Assembly: GCF_002899675.1 (NCBI RefSeq)
Contig: NZ_PKUU01000002.1
Location: forward strand, 124,001 to 188,000
Length of the DNA stretch: 64,000 bases
Direction: 5' to 3'
Origin: Clostridium sp. chh4-2
GTDB lineage: Bacteria > Bacillota > Clostridia > Lachnospirales > Lachnospiraceae
Shown: piece after piece, positions 1 through 10,587 of the stretch
How positions within the stretch are numbered: position 1 is the first letter of the stretch
Layout of the letters: each line of letters begins with the position of its first letter
Made by a program: the position numbers and the translations under genes
Notes under the pieces: generated by a model
The model's input: the letters and a program-made list of their open reading frames with translations, nothing else
Told to the model about the DNA's origin: nothing
The model's database searches: none

Positions 1-23
1 TTTTTTAAAATGGAGGTCTGTCT

Positions 24-1562
24 GTGGGACAACAGATAAATGCGATTGAATTAAAGAATATTACGAAGAGATTTGGAAAAGTGGTCGCCAATGACAAGGT
101 CTGTCTTTCTGTCCGCAACGGGGAAATATTGTCCATACTGGGAGAGAACGGAAGCGGAAAGACGACACTGATGAATATGCTTTCCGGAATTTATTTTCCG
201 GACGAGGGCCAGATATTTGTGGAGGGCCGGGAAGTAACGATCAAATCGCCTAAGGATTCATTTGCTTTGGGTATCGGTATGATTCATCAGCATTTTAAGC
301 TGGTAGATGTGTTGACGGCGGCAGAGAATATCATATTGGGGCTGCCGGGAAAAGAAATCCTGGATATGCAGGAGGTTGTACAAAAGATTACTGAATTAGT
401 GGAACGGTATGGATTTGAATTGAATCCGAATCAGAAGATTTATGAGATGTCTGTTTCCCAAAAACAGACCGTGGAGATCATTAAAGTGCTGTACAGAGGC
501 GCCGGAATTCTGATCCTGGATGAACCGACTGCGGTGCTGACGCCGCAGGAAACGGATAAACTGTTTGCCGTGTTGAGAAATATGAGGGCGGACGGGCGTT
601 CCATCATTATCATCACCCACAAGCTGCACGAGGTGCTGGCTCTGTCAGACCGGGTTTCGGTGCTGCGCAAAGGCCAATATATTGGAACGGTGAACACTTG
701 TGAAGCCACGGCAGAATCGCTGACCGAAATGATGGTGGGCAAAAAAGTGAGTTTGGATATTGACAGACCAGAACCAGTGAATCCGGTGAAAAGGCTGGAA
801 GTAAATGGTTTGAGCTGTGTGAATAAAGAGGGCGTCCCCACCTTGAGTGACGCCACATTTACCGCTTTTAGCGGAGAGATTCTGGGAATTGCCGGAATCG
901 CCGGAAGCGGTCAAAAGGAGCTGCTGGAAGCGATCGCAGGACTTCAGCCCACATGCGGGGGAGCGGTCACTTACTATCCTCCGGAAGGTGAAGCGGAAGT
1001 GATTACGGAAAAATCGGCTGCGGAGATCCGCAAGATGGGAATCCGCCTTTCCTTCGTGCCGGAAGACCGTCTTGGAATGGGGCTTGTGGGTTCCATGGAT
1101 ATGACGGATAACATGATGCTTCGGGGGTATAACAAGGGAAAAGGTCTGTTTGTCGACAGGAAGACGCCGAAAAGCCTGGCGGAAAGCATTATTGAAAAGC
1201 TGGAAGTGGTTACCCCAGGCGTGTCCACACCGGTCAGAAGGCTGTCCGGAGGCAATGTTCAGAAAGTTTTGGTGGGAAGGGAGATTTCTTCAAGTCCTAC
1301 GGTATTGATGGTGGCCTATCCGGTCCGGGGGCTGGATATCAACTCGTCCTATACCATTTACCATCTTTTAAATGAACAGAAGCAGCAGGGAGTGGCCGTA
1401 CTCTGTGTGGGAGAAGATTTGGATGTGCTGCTGGAGCTGTGCGATAAGATCCTCGTGCTCTGCGGCGGAAGAATCAGCGGCATCGTGGATGCCAGAACGG
1501 CTACAAAAGAAGAGGTCGGCCTTTTGATGACAAAGACCGGAAAGGAGGAAACCCATGAGTAA
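24..1562 (+). CDS. Nucleoside/BMP-type ABC importer ATP-binding protein (two fused ABC domains)
   Basis: This 512-residue protein carries two ABC ATPase domains in one chain, the layout of the YufO/NupA family that powers uptake of nucleosides or simple sugars delivered by a BMP-type lipoprotein. The first half has Walker A GENGSGKTT (residues 40-48) and Walker B ILILDEPTA (162-170). The second half has the degenerate Walker A GIAGSGQKE usual in this family and the signature RLSGGNVQ (406-413), but its Walker B region reads VLMVAYPVRGLD, without the usual acidic pair. The start is a GTG seven bases behind GGAGG. It overlaps the downstream permease by eight bases, so translation is probably coupled. 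The substrate-binding lipoprotein expected upstream lies outside the window. The substrate is inferred from family only. Confidence 0.9.
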   Translation: MGQQINAIELKNITKRFGKVVANDKVCLSVRNGEILSILGENGSGKTTLMNMLSGIYFPDEGQIFVEGREVTIKSPKDSFALGIGMIHQHFKLVDVLTAAENIILGLPGKEILDMQEVVQKITELVERYGFELNPNQKIYEMSVSQKQTVEIIKVLYRGAGILILDEPTAVLTPQETDKLFAVLRNMRADGRSIIIITHKLHEVLALSDRVSVLRKGQYIGTVNTCEATAESLTEMMVGKKVSLDIDRPEPVNPVKRLEVNGLSCVNKEGVPTLSDATFTAFSGEILGIAGIAGSGQKELLEAIAGLQPTCGGAVTYYPPEGEAEVITEKSAAEIRKMGIRLSFVPEDRLGMGLVGSMDMTDNMMLRGYNKGKGLFVDRKTPKSLAESIIEKLEVVTPGVSTPVRRLSGGNVQKVLVGREISSSPTVLMVAYPVRGLDINSSYTIYHLLNEQKQQGVAVLCVGEDLDVLLELCDKILVLCGGRISGIVDARTATKEEVGLLMTKTGKEETHE

Positions 1563-2667
1563 AGAAGCGGTTGCTAATCTGAATAAGGAGCCATTTGCCC
1601 ATATTTCCAAAAGGGATGATATCTCATTCTGGAAGGCATGGGTGATCCGTCTTGTCGCAGTACTCATCTCTCTTGTTGTGTGCGCAGTGGTGATTTTTGC
1701 GCTGACGAAATTGAATCCAATGGAAGTTTATAAAGCTATTTTCAGCGGCGCGGTGGGGACTGCCAGAAGGTCCTGGGTTACGGTCAGGGATTCCTTAGTT
1801 CTGCTCTGCATCGCCATCGGAATTACGCCCGCATTTAAAATGCGGTTTTGGAATATTGGGGCGGAAGGCCAGGTTTTAATCGGAGGCGTTGCGACGGCTG
1901 CCGTTATGATCTATGCAGGCGGGTCCATGCCTACGGGAATGCTGTTTTTTGTCATGATTGCAGCCAGTATTGCGGCAGGCGTGATCTGGGGACTGATTCC
2001 GGCTGTGTTCAAAGCGTTTTGGAACACGAATGAAACTTTATTCACTTTAATGCTTAATTATGTAGCCATGCAGATCGTTACGTTCTGCATTGTTTTCTGG
2101 GAAAATCCGTCCGGTTCCAATACGGTGGGAACCATCAATTCGTCCACAAAGGCCGGGTGGCTGCCGTCCCTTTTCGGACTCACTTATGGCTGGAATGTGG
2201 TTCTTGTTTTAGTTATGACGGTAGGAATGTACATCTATTTGAAGTACAGCAAACAGGGATATGAGATTTCCGTAGTAGGAGAGAGCGAGAATACGGCCAG
2301 ATATGTGGGAATCAGCGTGAAGCGGGTTATCATGAGAACCATGGCGATCTCCGGCGGTATCTGCGGTCTGGCGGGATTTCTGCTGGTAAGCGGATCGGGA
2401 CATACGATTTCCACCAGTACGGCCGGAGGGCGGGGATTCACTGCGATTATCGTGGCCTGGCTGTCGAAATTCAATGCATTTGCCATGATTTTAGTGTCCT
2501 TCTTTTTGGTGTTTATGCAAAAGGGAGCGATGCAGATCGCGTCCCAGTTTAAGCTGAATGAAAATGCATCCGACGTAATTACGGGAATTATTCTCTTTTT
2601 CATTCTGGGCAGTGAGTTTTTTATCAACTATAAAGTAGAATTCAGAAGCAGGCGTAAGGAGGGCTGA
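1555..2667 (+). CDS. Nucleoside/BMP-type ABC importer permease 1
   Basis: A 370-residue polytopic membrane protein of the YufP/NupB class (BPD_transp_2 family). After a soluble N-terminal stretch of about 30 residues it shows a long run of hydrophobic segments, with the conserved NIGAEGQVLIGG segment near residues 99-110 and the FTAIIVAWLSKFN segment near residues 294-306. It starts inside the 3' end of the ATPase gene, with an AAAGGAGG sequence just upstream, and ends four bases before the second permease. With that permease it should form the heterodimeric channel. Substrate specificity cannot be read from the sequence. Confidence 0.9.
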   Translation: MSKEAVANLNKEPFAHISKRDDISFWKAWVIRLVAVLISLVVCAVVIFALTKLNPMEVYKAIFSGAVGTARRSWVTVRDSLVLLCIAIGITPAFKMRFWNIGAEGQVLIGGVATAAVMIYAGGSMPTGMLFFVMIAASIAAGVIWGLIPAVFKAFWNTNETLFTLMLNYVAMQIVTFCIVFWENPSGSNTVGTINSSTKAGWLPSLFGLTYGWNVVLVLVMTVGMYIYLKYSKQGYEISVVGESENTARYVGISVKRVIMRTMAISGGICGLAGFLLVSGSGHTISTSTAGGRGFTAIIVAWLSKFNAFAMILVSFFLVFMQKGAMQIASQFKLNENASDVITGIILFFILGSEFFINYKVEFRSRRKEG

Positions 2668-2671
2668 TGAT

Positions 2672-3652
2672 ATGGGAGTTATCGCAATATTTCTTCAAAA
2701 GGCAATTGCTCAGGGCATCGGAATTCTTTACGGCGCCCTTGGCGAGATTGTAACGGAAAAGTCGGGTAATTTAAATCTGGGCGTGCCGGGAATCATGTAC
2801 ATGGGCGGTATTGCAGGGCTTATGAGTGCATTTTTATACGAAAATTCGGTGGAGTCGCCGAATGGAGTGGTGGGGCTGCTGATCTCATTTGTCTGCGCCT
2901 TTCTCTGCTCTGTATTGGGAGGCCTGATCTACAGCGTGCTGACGATTACGCTGAGGGCAAACCAGAACGTGACCGGTCTTGCGCTGACAACATTTGGCGT
3001 CGGATTCGGCAACTTTTTCGGCGGTTCTTTATCCCAGCTGGCAGGCGGCGTGGGACAGATCTCCGTAGCGGCTACCGGTTCTGTCTATAATGCGACCATA
3101 CCGGGATTATCCAAGATTCCGGTGATCGGGGAGATCTTTTTCTCTTTTGGGTTTCTCACCTATCTGTGCATTGTTTTAGCCATTATTTTGTCCCTGTTTT
3201 TATCCAGGACGAGAAAAGGGTTAAACCTCAGGGCTGTTGGGGAAAATCCGGGTACGGCGGATGCGGCCGGCATCAACGTAATCAAGTATAAATACCTGGC
3301 AACCTGTATCGGAAGCGGCATCAGCGGCCTGGGTGGTCTGTATTTCGTGATGGAGTATTCCGGGGGAACCTGGACCAACAATGGATTCGGCGACAGGGGC
3401 TGGCTGGCTATCGCGCTGGTTATCTTTGCGCTTTGGAAACCGGTCAATGCGATCTGGGGATCGATATTGTTCGGCGGACTTTATATTTTATATCTCTATA
3501 TCCCGGGACTGGGGAGAAGCACCCAGGAAATCTTTAAGATGTTCCCGTATCTGGTGACCATTATTGTGCTGATCTTTACCAGTTTCCGAAAGAAAAGGGA
3601 GCATCAGCCGCCGGCCAGTTTGGGGTTGGCTTATTTCCGGGAGGAGAGATAA
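2672..3652 (+). CDS. Nucleoside/BMP-type ABC importer permease 2
   Basis: A 326-residue membrane protein of the YufQ/NupC class, partner of the preceding permease. It opens with the segment ILYGALGEIVTEKSGNLNLG, typical of this subunit, and contains LRAVGENPGTADAAGINV (roughly residues 191-208), the cytoplasmic loop thought to contact the ATPase. About eight to ten hydrophobic segments follow one another. The last gene of the operon, it is followed by a strong hairpin terminator at 3684. Gene order ATPase, permease, permease matches the B. subtilis yufNOPQ arrangement. Confidence 0.9.
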   Translation: MGVIAIFLQKAIAQGIGILYGALGEIVTEKSGNLNLGVPGIMYMGGIAGLMSAFLYENSVESPNGVVGLLISFVCAFLCSVLGGLIYSVLTITLRANQNVTGLALTTFGVGFGNFFGGSLSQLAGGVGQISVAATGSVYNATIPGLSKIPVIGEIFFSFGFLTYLCIVLAIILSLFLSRTRKGLNLRAVGENPGTADAAGINVIKYKYLATCIGSGISGLGGLYFVMEYSGGTWTNNGFGDRGWLAIALVIFALWKPVNAIWGSILFGGLYILYLYIPGLGRSTQEIFKMFPYLVTIIVLIFTSFRKKREHQPPASLGLAYFREER

Positions 3653-3683
3653 GGGATTTTTTTGTATGGTTGGAGTATAAAAA

Positions 3684-3722
3684 AAGAAGGAGTTTCCTTA
3701 AAGTGGAAACTTCTTCTTTTTT
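3684..3722 (+). terminator. Terminator of the ABC importer operon
   Basis: A 14-bp stem (AAGAAGGAGTTTCC with its complement, one G-U pair) closes a seven-base loop and is followed by a T-run. It lies between two convergent genes and has an A-run on its left side, so it probably ends transcription from both directions. Confidence 0.85.
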
Positions 3723-3790
3723 GTAGAGCAGAAAAATGATAAAAATGGATTTCTTGAGAATATATAAGTAACTGACTTGCAGTTTCTAAG

Positions 3791-4681
3791 TTAATTAGAA
3801 ATTGTCAAGGCTCCGGAGGAGTCAGGGCGGAAGGTTTTGGGGGTGGTGAGCATTTTGCCGTTTTCCTGCAGGTAGTAGGTTTTACCGTCCAGGGTCAGGA
3901 AACCGGTCTGCATGATTCCGTCGGAGTTTAAATAATACCAGTCGCCGTTATCGTTGAGCCAGCCGGTGAAAAGGGAGCCGTCTTTGGTGTAGTAGACCCA
4001 GTTTTTATCCTGTTTGGACCAGCCGAAAGGCGGAAGCCGGTCTTCGGAAGGTGTGGAGGAGGAATCTGCAAAGAGAACCAGTTTTGTCACACGGTTGGAG
4101 GCCGGTTCGGTCCAGACCAGGCAGTTGTTTCCGGGGGCCAGGCTTTGGATATTGATGTAGTTTCTGGTTAAATAGGGCAGGTAGGTGCAGCCTTCGGGCA
4201 GATCGTAAACGGTATCGCCGGAAGTCAGGGTACCTGCCGTTTTATCGGCATTTAACGTGATGCTGTCAATGGTGATGTATTCGGGAACCTTATAATCTGC
4301 CGGGATGTTGCATAAGATCATGGTTGGGTTGCCGATTGGGGGAAGGCTCATGGTGACGGCCGGCCCGATGTAGGCGTAGACGGTTTCTCCGTCCTTTATC
4401 TGGTCCAAAGCTGTGGGGAATCCGGTCACTGCGTCCAGTATGCGGGTGTGCTGGTCGGAAATGTTCAGGATGAGCTCCTGACCGTAGCCGTATGAATCAT
4501 TACGCATCATGCTGAGCTGGTTGTCCCCTCTTTTGGTGACCGGGCCATAGATTTTCAGCTGTTCGGCACCGTCGTTGGAGACGGCGGCATTGGCTGAGGC
4601 GGCGGTTCCTATGAATAAAATTGTGGCCATGCAAAAACAGGCCAGCAGTGTTTTTGATAATTTTTTCATGGTCTTCCTCAT
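3791..4681 (-). CDS. Secreted protein with C-terminal cell-wall-binding repeats
   Basis: A 296-residue exported protein. It begins with a positively charged signal peptide (KKLSK, then a hydrophobic core, then a probable cleavage near AASANAAVS). The middle domain of about 180 residues is not recognised; it has several beta-rich stretches. The C-terminal part carries two to three aromatic/glycine repeats of the choline-binding (CW_binding_1) type: NWVYYTKDGSLFTGW, DWYYLNSDGIMQTGF and TYYLQENGKM. The second methionine (4669) is a better start, because AGGAAG lies just before it and nothing resembling a ribosome site precedes the first. It stands alone between a bidirectional terminator and a dyad-rich upstream region. 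Function beyond wall attachment is unknown. Confidence 0.8.
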   Translation of the reverse strand: MRKTMKKLSKTLLACFCMATILFIGTAASANAAVSNDGAEQLKIYGPVTKRGDNQLSMMRNDSYGYGQELILNISDQHTRILDAVTGFPTALDQIKDGETVYAYIGPAVTMSLPPIGNPTMILCNIPADYKVPEYITIDSITLNADKTAGTLTSGDTVYDLPEGCTYLPYLTRNYINIQSLAPGNNCLVWTEPASNRVTKLVLFADSSSTPSEDRLPPFGWSKQDKNWVYYTKDGSLFTGWLNDNGDWYYLNSDGIMQTGFLTLDGKTYYLQENGKMLTTPKTFRPDSSGALTISN

Positions 4682-4724
4682 TTCTGCGGGATTTGATGTT
4701 CCCGCTTTTTATTTGATAGGGTGT

Positions 4725-4771
4725 AATTGTTCAGCAGGTCTGCTCATTTACTGCTGAGGTGCTGAACAATT
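4725..4771. repeat. 12-bp perfect inverted repeat upstream of the wall-binding protein gene
   Basis: AATTGTTCAGCA (4725-4736) is repeated as its exact complement at 4760-4771 around a 23-base centre that itself contains CAGCAG/CTGCTG. A second small dyad, GCGGGA/TCCCGC, lies at 4686-4705, between this repeat and the gene. The rest of the 4682-5008 gap is AT-rich and contains the MerR promoter. Confidence 0.7.
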
Positions 4772-4934
4772 GCGGTATAGATACTATATCAGGAAATGAG
4801 TGGAAAATGAATTACGAAAGGCTTACATTTTCTTTCGCTTTTCGAAAATAAACAAAAATAAAACTTTTTACGATGCAGTAAACCGCAAAACAGAGGATAC
4901 AAATTCTACAAACGGAACGGCCAGCTAGAGGCCG

Positions 4935-4963
4935 TTGTATCTCCGCGTAAGTTGTGATACAAT
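4935..4963 (+). promoter_or_regulatory. Promoter with overlapping dyad upstream of the MerR gene
   Basis: TTGTAT (4935-4940) and TACAAT (4958-4963) are separated by 17 bases. The outer bases form the inverted repeat TTGTATC/GATACAA (4935-4941 and 4956-4962), a plausible autoregulatory operator for the MerR protein. Confidence 0.6.
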
Positions 4964-5008
4964 GAGGAACATATGGTATGGGGTAACCCAACAGTAAAGA
5001 GGTGCTTT

Positions 5009-5839
5009 ATGAAAAATGATAATTTATTTTCGATTGGTGAATTTGCCCGTCTGTGCGGGGTAAAGAAAGATACGATGTTTCATTATGATAAGATCGGGAT
5101 ATTAAAACCGGAGATGACGGCTGAAAACGGATACCGTTATTATTCCCACCGCCAGTTTTTCACCTATGATATCATCGCATGTTTGAAGGAATGCGGAACT
5201 CCGCTGAAAGAGATCAAATCCTATATCGATCATCAGGATACGGAATATTTTTTGAAAATTCTGGAGGATAAGGAACAGGCTTTAAAGGAAGAGCAGGATA
5301 AAATAGAACGGATGCGCCGGGTACTGAAAAATACGGTTTCCATGACGAAAAAAGCGCTGTCCGTGGAAGCGGGGGCGTGCTGGGTCGAGGAATGCGAAGA
5401 AGAGCATATGCTGGTTACGGAAAAGCTTTTTATCAAAGAAAAAAGTATGGCGGATCAGATGAATGTGATTGACCAGCTGTTTAAGGCAATTGAAGAGACG
5501 AAACTGCAGGAAGAATTTCCAATTTGCTCCATTGTACTCAAAGAGCATCTGCTGGAAGGAGAATTTACGGAAGATTATTATTTCTGTAAGATATCAGGGC
5601 CAACGGATCATCCGCAGTATGCGAAAAAACCGGCCGGAACTTATGCATTTATCTACCATGTAGGTTCTTACCAGGCGCTTCCGGAGTCCTACCGGAGACT
5701 GATCCGATTTATACGTGAGCATGATTATGAGATTGTGGGAAACAGTTATGAACATGAGATGATGAATCATCTGGCAGTAAAAGATCCGGAAAAATATGTG
5801 TTAAAGATATCCATTAAAGTTGAAAAAGCGGCTTTATAA
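5009..5839 (+). CDS. MerR-family transcriptional regulator with effector-binding domain
   Basis: A 276-residue regulator. The N-terminus (about residues 1-75) is a MerR winged helix-turn-helix, with FSIGEFARLCGVKKDTMFHY as the DNA-reading part, followed by a long coiled-coil (about 80-120) and a C-terminal domain of about 150 residues resembling GyrI-like/BltR effector-binding domains. Such proteins usually sense hydrophobic drugs or metabolites and activate efflux or detoxification genes. An in-frame start exists 12 codons earlier, but the ATG at 5009 sits behind AGAGGTG. No obvious target gene is adjacent; uvrA follows under its own promoter. The ligand is unknown. Confidence 0.85.
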   Translation: MKNDNLFSIGEFARLCGVKKDTMFHYDKIGILKPEMTAENGYRYYSHRQFFTYDIIACLKECGTPLKEIKSYIDHQDTEYFLKILEDKEQALKEEQDKIERMRRVLKNTVSMTKKALSVEAGACWVEECEEEHMLVTEKLFIKEKSMADQMNVIDQLFKAIEETKLQEEFPICSIVLKEHLLEGEFTEDYYFCKISGPTDHPQYAKKPAGTYAFIYHVGSYQALPESYRRLIRFIREHDYEIVGNSYEHEMMNHLAVKDPEKYVLKISIKVEKAAL

Positions 5840-5932
5840 TCCGCCGCGGCCAGGAAGAATAGAAAATACGGGATGATGGAAAGATAAAGGAAGAAACTTT
5901 TCAGATCAACGGCAAAAATCCCGAACAAGTGT

Positions 5933-5961
5933 TTGCAAAATAAAATATAGTGTGATATGAT
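5933..5961 (+). promoter_or_regulatory. Promoter of uvrA
   Basis: TTGCAA (5933-5938), a 17-base spacer and TATGAT (5956-5961), about 45 bases upstream of the uvrA start. No LexA-type box was recognised nearby. Confidence 0.6.
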
Positions 5962-6005
5962 GGGTTCCATAGCGATATTGTATATTTTTAATGAGGAGTT
6001 AAAGA

Positions 6006-8828
6006 ATGGCTAAGCAATACATTAAGATACGGGGTGCCAATGAGCACAATTTGAAAAATATATCCCTTGACATACCGAGAAATGAGCTGGTAGTTCTGAC
6101 CGGACTCAGCGGTTCAGGGAAATCTTCGCTGGCGTTTGATACGATTTATGCGGAAGGACAGCGCCGTTATATGGAATCGCTTTCTTCTTATGCCCGCCAG
6201 TTCTTAGGACAGATGGAGAAGCCGGATGTGGAGAACATCGAGGGCCTTTCACCTGCCATTTCCATCGACCAGAAGTCTACTAACAGAAACCCCAGGTCTA
6301 CGGTCGGTACCGTGACGGAAATTTATGATTACATGAGGCTTTTATACGCCCGGGTGGGAATCCCCCACTGTCCCAAATGCGGGAAGGAGATTAAGAAGCA
6401 GTCTGTCGACCAGATGGTTGATCAGATCATGTCCATGCCGGAACGAACACGGATACAGCTTTTGGCTCCCGTTGTCCGCGGAAGAAAGGGCGAACATGTC
6501 AAGGTTTTGGAACAGGCCAGAAAGAGCGGCTATGTGAGAATACGGATTGACGGCAATATGTATGAACTGTCCGAAGAGATCAAACTGGACAAGAATATTA
6601 AGCATAATATTGAGATTGTAGTGGACCGTCTGGTGGTGAAAGAGGGTATTGAAAAGCGTTTGACGGATTCCATCGAAACCGTTATGTCACTGTCCGACGG
6701 TTTGATGACCGTGGATGTGACGGACGGAGAGCCGGTTAATTTCAGCCAGAGTTTTTCCTGCCCGGACTGCGGCATCAGCGTGGATGAAGTGGAACCGAGA
6801 AGCTTTTCTTTCAACAACCCCTTCGGCGCCTGCCCGGACTGTTTCGGACTTGGATATAAGATGGAATTTGATGAGGATCTGATGATCCCGGATAAGAGCC
6901 TGAGCATCACCCAGGGGGCGATTGTCGTGCTGGGCTGGCAGTCCTGCGCTGATAAGGGAAGCTTTACGCGGGCAATTCTGGATGCGCTGGCGGCGGAGTA
7001 TAAGTTCAGCCTGGATACTCCATTTGAAGATTATCCCAAGGAAATCCACGATGTTATCGTTCATGGAACCAAAGGTAAAGAGGTAAAGGTTCATTATAAA
7101 GGGCAGAGAGGAGAGGGCGTTTACGATGTTGCGTTCGAAGGCCTTCTGCTGAATGTGGCCCGCCGTTACCGCGAGACCTATTCGGAATCCTCGAAAGCGG
7201 AATATGAAACATTTATGAGAATTACTCCATGTCCGGCCTGCCATGGACAGAGATTGAAGAAAGAATCCCTGGCAGTTACGGTTGGAGATAAGAATATCTA
7301 TGAAGCTACCAATATGTCCATTGTCAAGTTCAGAAATTTTCTGGAAGAACTGCAGTTAACCAAGATGCAGATGGCTATTGGAGAGCAGATATTAAAGGAG
7401 ATTAAGGCCAGGGTTACCTTCTTAATTAATGTAGGACTGGAATACCTGTCCTTATCCAGAGCGACGGGAACTTTATCCGGCGGAGAGGCGCAGCGAATCC
7501 GTCTTGCAACCCAGATCGGTTCCGGTCTGGTGGGCGTTGCCTATATTCTGGATGAGCCCAGCATCGGCCTTCATCAGAGGGATAATGACAAACTGCTGAA
7601 AACCCTGCTCCATCTCCGTGACTTGGGCAATAGTGTCTTAGTTGTGGAGCATGATGAGGATACCATGAGGGCGGCTGATTATATCGTGGATATCGGTCCG
7701 GGCGCAGGAGAGCATGGCGGCCAGGTGGTAGCCGTGGGAACCGCAAACCAGATTATGAAATGCAAGGATTCCATCACAGGCGCTTATCTGAGCGGTAAGA
7801 TCAAGATTCCGGTTCCCAAAGAACGCCGTCAGCCTACCGGTTATCTGACGGTAAAGGGAGCGGCGGAGAACAATTTAAAGAATATCGACGTTACCTTCCC
7901 ATTGGGCGTGATGACCTGTGTGACCGGTGTGTCCGGTTCGGGCAAGAGCTCTTTAGTGAATGAGATTTTGTATAAAACTCTGGCCAAGAAACTGAACCGC
8001 GCCAGGACAATTCCGGGAAAACACAAGGGAATTGATGGAATAGAACTGCTTGATAAAGTTATAGCCATCGATCAGTCTCCAATTGGAAGAACGCCCCGGT
8101 CCAATCCGGCGACATATACGGGAGTATTCGATCTGATCCGCGATTTGTTTGCATCCACTTCCGACGCCAAGGCAAAGGGCTATTCCAAGGGACGTTTCAG
8201 CTTTAACGTGAAGGGCGGCCGGTGTGAAGCCTGCAGCGGCGACGGCATTATCAAGATCGAGATGCATTTCCTGCCGGATGTCTATGTTCCATGTGAAGTC
8301 TGCGGCGGAAAGCGTTATAACCGTGAGACTTTGGACGTGAAGTATAAGGGAAAGAGCATTTACGATGTGCTCAACATGACAGTGGAAGAGGCGCTTAAAT
8401 TCTTCGAAAATGTGCCGTCCATTGCCCGCAAGATCTCCACCCTGAATGATGTGGGACTTTCCTATATCAGATTGGGACAGCCGTCCACAGAACTGTCAGG
8501 CGGCGAGGCCCAGAGAATCAAGCTGGCTACGGAGCTGAGCAAGCGGGGTACAGGAAAAACGATTTATATTCTGGATGAGCCAACCACCGGTCTTCATTTT
8601 GCAGATGTCCATAAGCTGGTGGAGATTTTAAGGAAGCTGTCAGACGGCGGCAATACGGTCATCGTGATCGAGCACAATCTGGATGTAATTAAAACTGCGG
8701 ACTACATCATCGATGTAGGACCGGAGGGCGGAGATAAAGGCGGAACGATAATCGCACAGGGAACTCCTGAAGAAGTGGCGGAATGCCCGGCATCCTATAC
8801 CGGTCAGTATGTTAAAAAATATTTATAA
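6006..8828 (+). CDS. uvrA: Excinuclease ABC subunit A
   Basis: UvrA, the damage-recognition ATPase of nucleotide excision repair, which dimerises, scans DNA and loads UvrB. All family features are present in 940 residues, the normal length: first Walker [13 protein letters not shown] near residues 33-44, a zinc site with CPKC and a second group CPDC/CPDC, an [12 protein letters not shown] signature near residue 490, second Walker [11 protein letters not shown] near 640, a zinc module with CEAC and CEVC, and the last signature [13 protein letters not shown]. The start ATG follows TGAGGAG. It is a single gene: uvrB and uvrC are not nearby. Confidence 0.98.
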   Translation: MAKQYIKIRGANEHNLKNISLDIPRNELVVLTGLSGSGKSSLAFDTIYAEGQRRYMESLSSYARQFLGQMEKPDVENIEGLSPAISIDQKSTNRNPRSTVGTVTEIYDYMRLLYARVGIPHCPKCGKEIKKQSVDQMVDQIMSMPERTRIQLLAPVVRGRKGEHVKVLEQARKSGYVRIRIDGNMYELSEEIKLDKNIKHNIEIVVDRLVVKEGIEKRLTDSIETVMSLSDGLMTVDVTDGEPVNFSQSFSCPDCGISVDEVEPRSFSFNNPFGACPDCFGLGYKMEFDEDLMIPDKSLSITQGAIVVLGWQSCADKGSFTRAILDALAAEYKFSLDTPFEDYPKEIHDVIVHGTKGKEVKVHYKGQRGEGVYDVAFEGLLLNVARRYRETYSESSKAEYETFMRITPCPACHGQRLKKESLAVTVGDKNIYEATNMSIVKFRNFLEELQLTKMQMAIGEQILKEIKARVTFLINVGLEYLSLSRATGTLSGGEAQRIRLATQIGSGLVGVAYILDEPSIGLHQRDNDKLLKTLLHLRDLGNSVLVVEHDEDTMRAADYIVDIGPGAGEHGGQVVAVGTANQIMKCKDSITGAYLSGKIKIPVPKERRQPTGYLTVKGAAENNLKNIDVTFPLGVMTCVTGVSGSGKSSLVNEILYKTLAKKLNRARTIPGKHKGIDGIELLDKVIAIDQSPIGRTPRSNPATYTGVFDLIRDLFASTSDAKAKGYSKGRFSFNVKGGRCEACSGDGIIKIEMHFLPDVYVPCEVCGGKRYNRETLDVKYKGKSIYDVLNMTVEEALKFFENVPSIARKISTLNDVGLSYIRLGQPSTELSGGEAQRIKLATELSKRGTGKTIYILDEPTTGLHFADVHKLVEILRKLSDGGNTVIVIEHNLDVIKTADYIIDVGPEGGDKGGTIIAQGTPEEVAECPASYTGQYVKKYL

Positions 8829-8835
8829 AAAATTC

Positions 8836-8864
8836 TTGCCAACAAAAAACTCTTGTCATATAAT
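8836..8864 (+). promoter_or_regulatory. Promoter of guaA
   Basis: TTGCCA (8836-8841), 17-base spacer, perfect TATAAT (8859-8864). The predicted leader of about 65 bases is too short to hold a purine riboswitch. Confidence 0.75.
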
Positions 8865-8934
8865 ATAGAACATTATGAAACAATGCGGGGAAATGATGCC
8901 GCAGCTGCATATAGAGGACATAGGAGGAATATTT

Positions 8935-10476
8935 GTGGATAGAGAAATGATTATTGTGCTGGACTTTGGCGGACAGTACAATCAGTTAATTGCCAGAAGA
9001 GTCAGAGAGTGCAATGTATATTGTGAAGTGCATCCATATACATTGGGTTTGGACAAGATTAAAGAGATGAATCCAAAGGGAATCATCTTTACAGGTGGGC
9101 CAAACAGCGTATACGGAGAAGACTCCCCGCGCTGTGAAAAAGAGATCTTTGATTTGGGCATCCCGATCCTGGGAATCTGCTATGGTTCTCAGCTTATGGC
9201 TTATATGCTGGGCGGAAAAGTTACCACTGCACCAGTCAGCGAGTACGGTAAGACGGAAGTGGATACGGACGGAACTGCTGTGATATTCAACGGCATTTCC
9301 CCGAAGACAATCTGCTGGATGAGCCATACCGACTATATTGAGAAAGCACCGGAAGGTTTTGCAATAACCGCCCATACTCCGGTTTGTCCGGTTGCAGGAA
9401 TGGAATGCAGAGAGCGCGGCCTTTACGCAGTGCAGTTCCATCCGGAAGTTATGCATACTCAGGAAGGCACCAAGATGCTTTCTAACTTCGTGTATGACGT
9501 ATGCGGATGCTCCGGTGACTGGAAGATGGATTCTTTCGTAGAAACTTCTATCAAAGCCATCCGCGAAAAGGTCGGAACAGGCAAGGTGCTGTGCGCCCTG
9601 TCCGGCGGCGTGGATTCCTCCGTAGCGGCTGTTATGCTGGCAAAAGCGGTGGGTAAACAGCTGACCTGCGTATTCGTGGATCACGGTCTTCTACGTAAGG
9701 ATGAAGGGGATGAAGTGGAAGCGGTATTCGGTCCAAACGGCCCGTATGACCTGAATTTCATCCGTGTAAATGCTCAGGATCGTTTCTATAAGAAACTGGC
9801 CGGAGTGGAAGAGCCGGAAGCGAAACGTAAGATTATCGGTGAAGAATTCATCCGCGTATTCGAAGATGAAGCGAAAAAGATTGGTAAAGTTGATTATTTT
9901 GTTCAGGGAACCATTTATCCGGATGTGATTGAATCAGGTCTGGGCAAATCCGCTGTGATTAAATCCCATCACAACGTAGGCGGTCTTCCGGAGCATGTTG
10001 ATTTTAAAGAAATTATCGAGCCTCTGCGCCTGTTATTCAAGGATGAAGTTCGGAAAGCCGGTTTAGAGCTTGGAATTCCTGAGTATCTGGTATTCAGACA
10101 GCCATTCCCGGGTCCGGGACTTGGCGTCCGCATTATCGGTGCGGTAACGCCTGAAAAGGTGAGAATCGTACAGGAAGCGGATGCTATCTACCGGGAAGAG
10201 ATCGCAAAGGCCGGAGTGGATAAGGGACTAGGCCAGTATTTTGCGGCGATCACCAATATGCGTTCCGTTGGCTGCATGGGCGATGAAAGAACCTATGATT
10301 ATGCCATTGCGCTCAGAGCTGTTCAGACTTCAGACTTCATGACCGCAGAGTCGGCAGAACTTCCTTGGGAAGTGCTGGGGACGGTTACGCGGAGGATTGT
10401 GAATGAGGTGAAGGGCGTGAACAGGGTGTTGTATGACTGCACTGGGAAGCCGCCGGCTACGATTGAATTCGAATAA
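8935..10476 (+). CDS. guaA: GMP synthase (glutamine-hydrolysing), full-length copy
   Basis: GuaA converts XMP to GMP using ATP and ammonia released from glutamine. The 513-residue protein has the complete class I amidotransferase domain (about residues 1-195) with the catalytic-cysteine motif GICYGSQ and the histidine-glutamate pair in QFHPEV, then the ATP pyrophosphatase domain with P-loop LSGGVDSS, and the dimerisation domain ending in PPATIEFE. The start is placed at the GTG behind AGGAGGA; an upstream ATG at 8875 is in frame but has no ribosome site. A second, shortened copy lies at 61275. A hairpin terminator follows. Confidence 0.97.
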   Translation: MDREMIIVLDFGGQYNQLIARRVRECNVYCEVHPYTLGLDKIKEMNPKGIIFTGGPNSVYGEDSPRCEKEIFDLGIPILGICYGSQLMAYMLGGKVTTAPVSEYGKTEVDTDGTAVIFNGISPKTICWMSHTDYIEKAPEGFAITAHTPVCPVAGMECRERGLYAVQFHPEVMHTQEGTKMLSNFVYDVCGCSGDWKMDSFVETSIKAIREKVGTGKVLCALSGGVDSSVAAVMLAKAVGKQLTCVFVDHGLLRKDEGDEVEAVFGPNGPYDLNFIRVNAQDRFYKKLAGVEEPEAKRKIIGEEFIRVFEDEAKKIGKVDYFVQGTIYPDVIESGLGKSAVIKSHHNVGGLPEHVDFKEIIEPLRLLFKDEVRKAGLELGIPEYLVFRQPFPGPGLGVRIIGAVTPEKVRIVQEADAIYREEIAKAGVDKGLGQYFAAITNMRSVGCMGDERTYDYAIALRAVQTSDFMTAESAELPWEVLGTVTRRIVNEVKGVNRVLYDCTGKPPATIEFE

Positions 10477-10538
10477 TTTGTTCCCATCCCACCGGCTTCA
10501 ACTCAATGTTCCGGTCGAAAATAGAATAAAGTAAAAAC

Positions 10539-10587
10539 AAAGCAGAAGTATCAGGACTAACAATCCCGGTACTTCTGCTTTTTGTTT
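10539..10587 (+). terminator. Terminator of guaA
   Basis: The 12-bp stem AAAGCAGAAGTA with its exact complement closes a 19-base loop and ends in a T-rich tail (TTGTTTT). Confidence 0.85.

Noticed and set aside
8865..8934. Possible purine riboswitch before guaA
   Set aside because: The leader from the predicted start is only about 65 bases and lacks the conserved three-way junction sequence.
8986..9684. 232-codon open frame antisense to guaA
   Set aside because: Shadow of a highly conserved gene; no start signal.
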